From positions 42,134-99,926 of the forward strand of contig JAHBMJ010002271.1 in assembly GCA_018398765.1 (NCBI GenBank): 57,793 bases of DNA, in the 5' to 3' direction. The first letter of the stretch is position 1, and every line of letters begins with the position of its first letter. The DNA comes from Chromera velia. Lineage: Eukaryota; Sar; Chromeraceae. Positions 56,660 through 57,793 of this stretch are shown here, one piece after another. The position numbers and the translations under genes are program-made. The notes under the pieces are model-generated. The model did no database searches. It was not told the origin of the DNA and saw nothing but the letters and a program-made list of their open reading frames with translations.

Positions 56660-57793
56660 CTTGAATTGATTGTAGGTTCAAATTCCAGAAGTACGTTGAA
56701 GTTACGTTCGGTCGATCAACCCTTTTCATACAATCGTATTCGCTAGGCTCAATTCCGACAGGCAAAGATGCACAGGGAGATGCAATGATTGGAGTTTAGA
56801 GTGTGATAGAGGTGTGAGCATGTTGAGTAACAGAGCACAATTTTAGAAAACAGGAAAGAAGGACGCACGATGTGTGGGTTGTATGCAATTAATTAAGGTC
56901 AGATATGCATGTATCAATTCAAATAACACATGCATGCATATTTGATGGACTTTAATGACCCCGGAAAGTTTGCTTGTTGAGGATGATCCGGGCTTGAGAA
57001 GCAGGTGAATTCGCTTTTTTGCGCCACTTTCAAGGAGCAAAATGTCGAAAATTTGCGTCTGACTGACCGTTAAAAAATGCTTCACTGGAGTAGAGTGCCG
57101 TGGCCCCCGAGCCACGGTATCTGTAGCCCAAACCGAAAGGAAAAAAGTAAAGGTGAGCCCCGCCCCCTACACCGAATTTCGCACGCGCGCCACTTACGTA
57201 CTTCCTCACATTTTGGGTCATAAACGCCTTACGGGACCATGCAGTAAAAATTTTGCGCATGCATATCATTGATTGAAATCATTTAATTGGACCGCCTCTG
57301 AGGTCTGAATTCAGATACGCTATCAGATGCGCTGTTCGACAGCTTTGTCAGACTTTGTAATGTGGGTGAGCAGATGAGGGAAATCTTCAACTTAATGACG
57401 GACGTGGGCATGACAGTGAGTGAGAGCTAGGTGAAAACACTACTCTTCAAACACCGTCTCCACGCGTCTCAATCTGTCTGTTGTGAGTTTCATATTGTTT
57501 CCGGACTAAGCAGATCTGCCCTTTGGTCAGGTCTCTACCTGTCCTGCTCCAAAGAAAGGTAAGTGGTCAATCTGTTCCTGTTTTTGTATTCCTCCTGTTT
57601 ATTTGACTCCATAAATGAAAGGGAAACAGTCAGAGACAATCTGCTAGTAAGCGCATGCGACTCTCTGCCGCGAGCAAGCTGCTGAACCCGGGCGCCTATG
57701 GCTTTCCTCTAGCTCTATTCACCCTGTTTGAGCCTGCCATGCAATATATATGATTTCCTATCTGTACTGACTTTGGGCTGTGAATCCTTGTAT
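56660..57793. other. Right flank without recognised gene
   Basis: Mixed sequence upstream of the OTU-like locus. It includes cgaattt/gcgcgcgcc strings near 57170-57195 and no recognisable coding frame. A promoter or further upstream exons of the OTU-like locus may lie here. Confidence 0.5.

Overview
This is nuclear DNA from an intron-rich eukaryote, most likely a unicellular alga with a complex plastid. A chromerid such as Chromera velia fits best, but this is inference and nothing in the window names the species. The support is as follows: short exons re-join in frame across dozens of introns with tgcag acceptors; one protein carries a bipartite (signal plus transit) plastid leader; another is a flagellar EFHC-type protein; introns are packed with microsatellites; there are no bacterial operon features. 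Three assembly gaps (5935-6015, 28008-28018, 40177-40293) all sit in G/C homopolymers.

Layout. 1-950: minisatellite and non-coding. 951-2209 (-): ubiquitin-like protein, 3 exons. 2194-4087 (-): secretory-pathway protein of unknown family with signal peptide and C-terminal membrane anchor. 5361-6504 (-): E2-like domain fused to a ubiquitin-like domain. 7390-8595 (+): F-box-like protein. 10523-13029 (-): PdxT glutaminase of vitamin B6 synthesis, 6 exons. 13642-15791 (+): cupin-DUF952 membrane-anchored fusion, 4 exons. 17145-19985 (-): single-exon protein with 19 Cys-His repeats and two HNH nuclease domains, probably organelle-targeted. 21759-22036 (-): retrotransposon remnant. 22579-29430 (-): plastid CNNM/CorC-type transporter, 14 exons. 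30045-43117 (+): about 1,420-residue protein of 26 exons carrying two globin domains ahead of a six-helix TRP-like channel. 46453-52245 (-): EFHC protein with DM10 domains and EF-hands, 10 exons. 53.0-56.7 kb (-): decaying OTU-like protease locus.

The main candidate for an undescribed system is the globin-channel chimera. Its layout suggests a haem-based gas or redox sensor directly coupled to a cation channel. The first three genes cluster around ubiquitin-like themes, and the F-box-like gene lies divergently next to them. Neighbours are otherwise functionally unrelated, as expected for a eukaryotic chromosome. Several pairs are head-to-head (6504/7390, 13029/13642, 29430/30045), so their short intergenic segments are probably bidirectional promoters.

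Two genome-level patterns stand out. Most 5' splice sites read GTCAGT or GTCGGT (C at +3). At least five short direct duplications copy an exon edge together with its splice site into the adjoining intron. Gene models were built by hand, by requiring each exon to join in frame; no alignments or transcripts were available.
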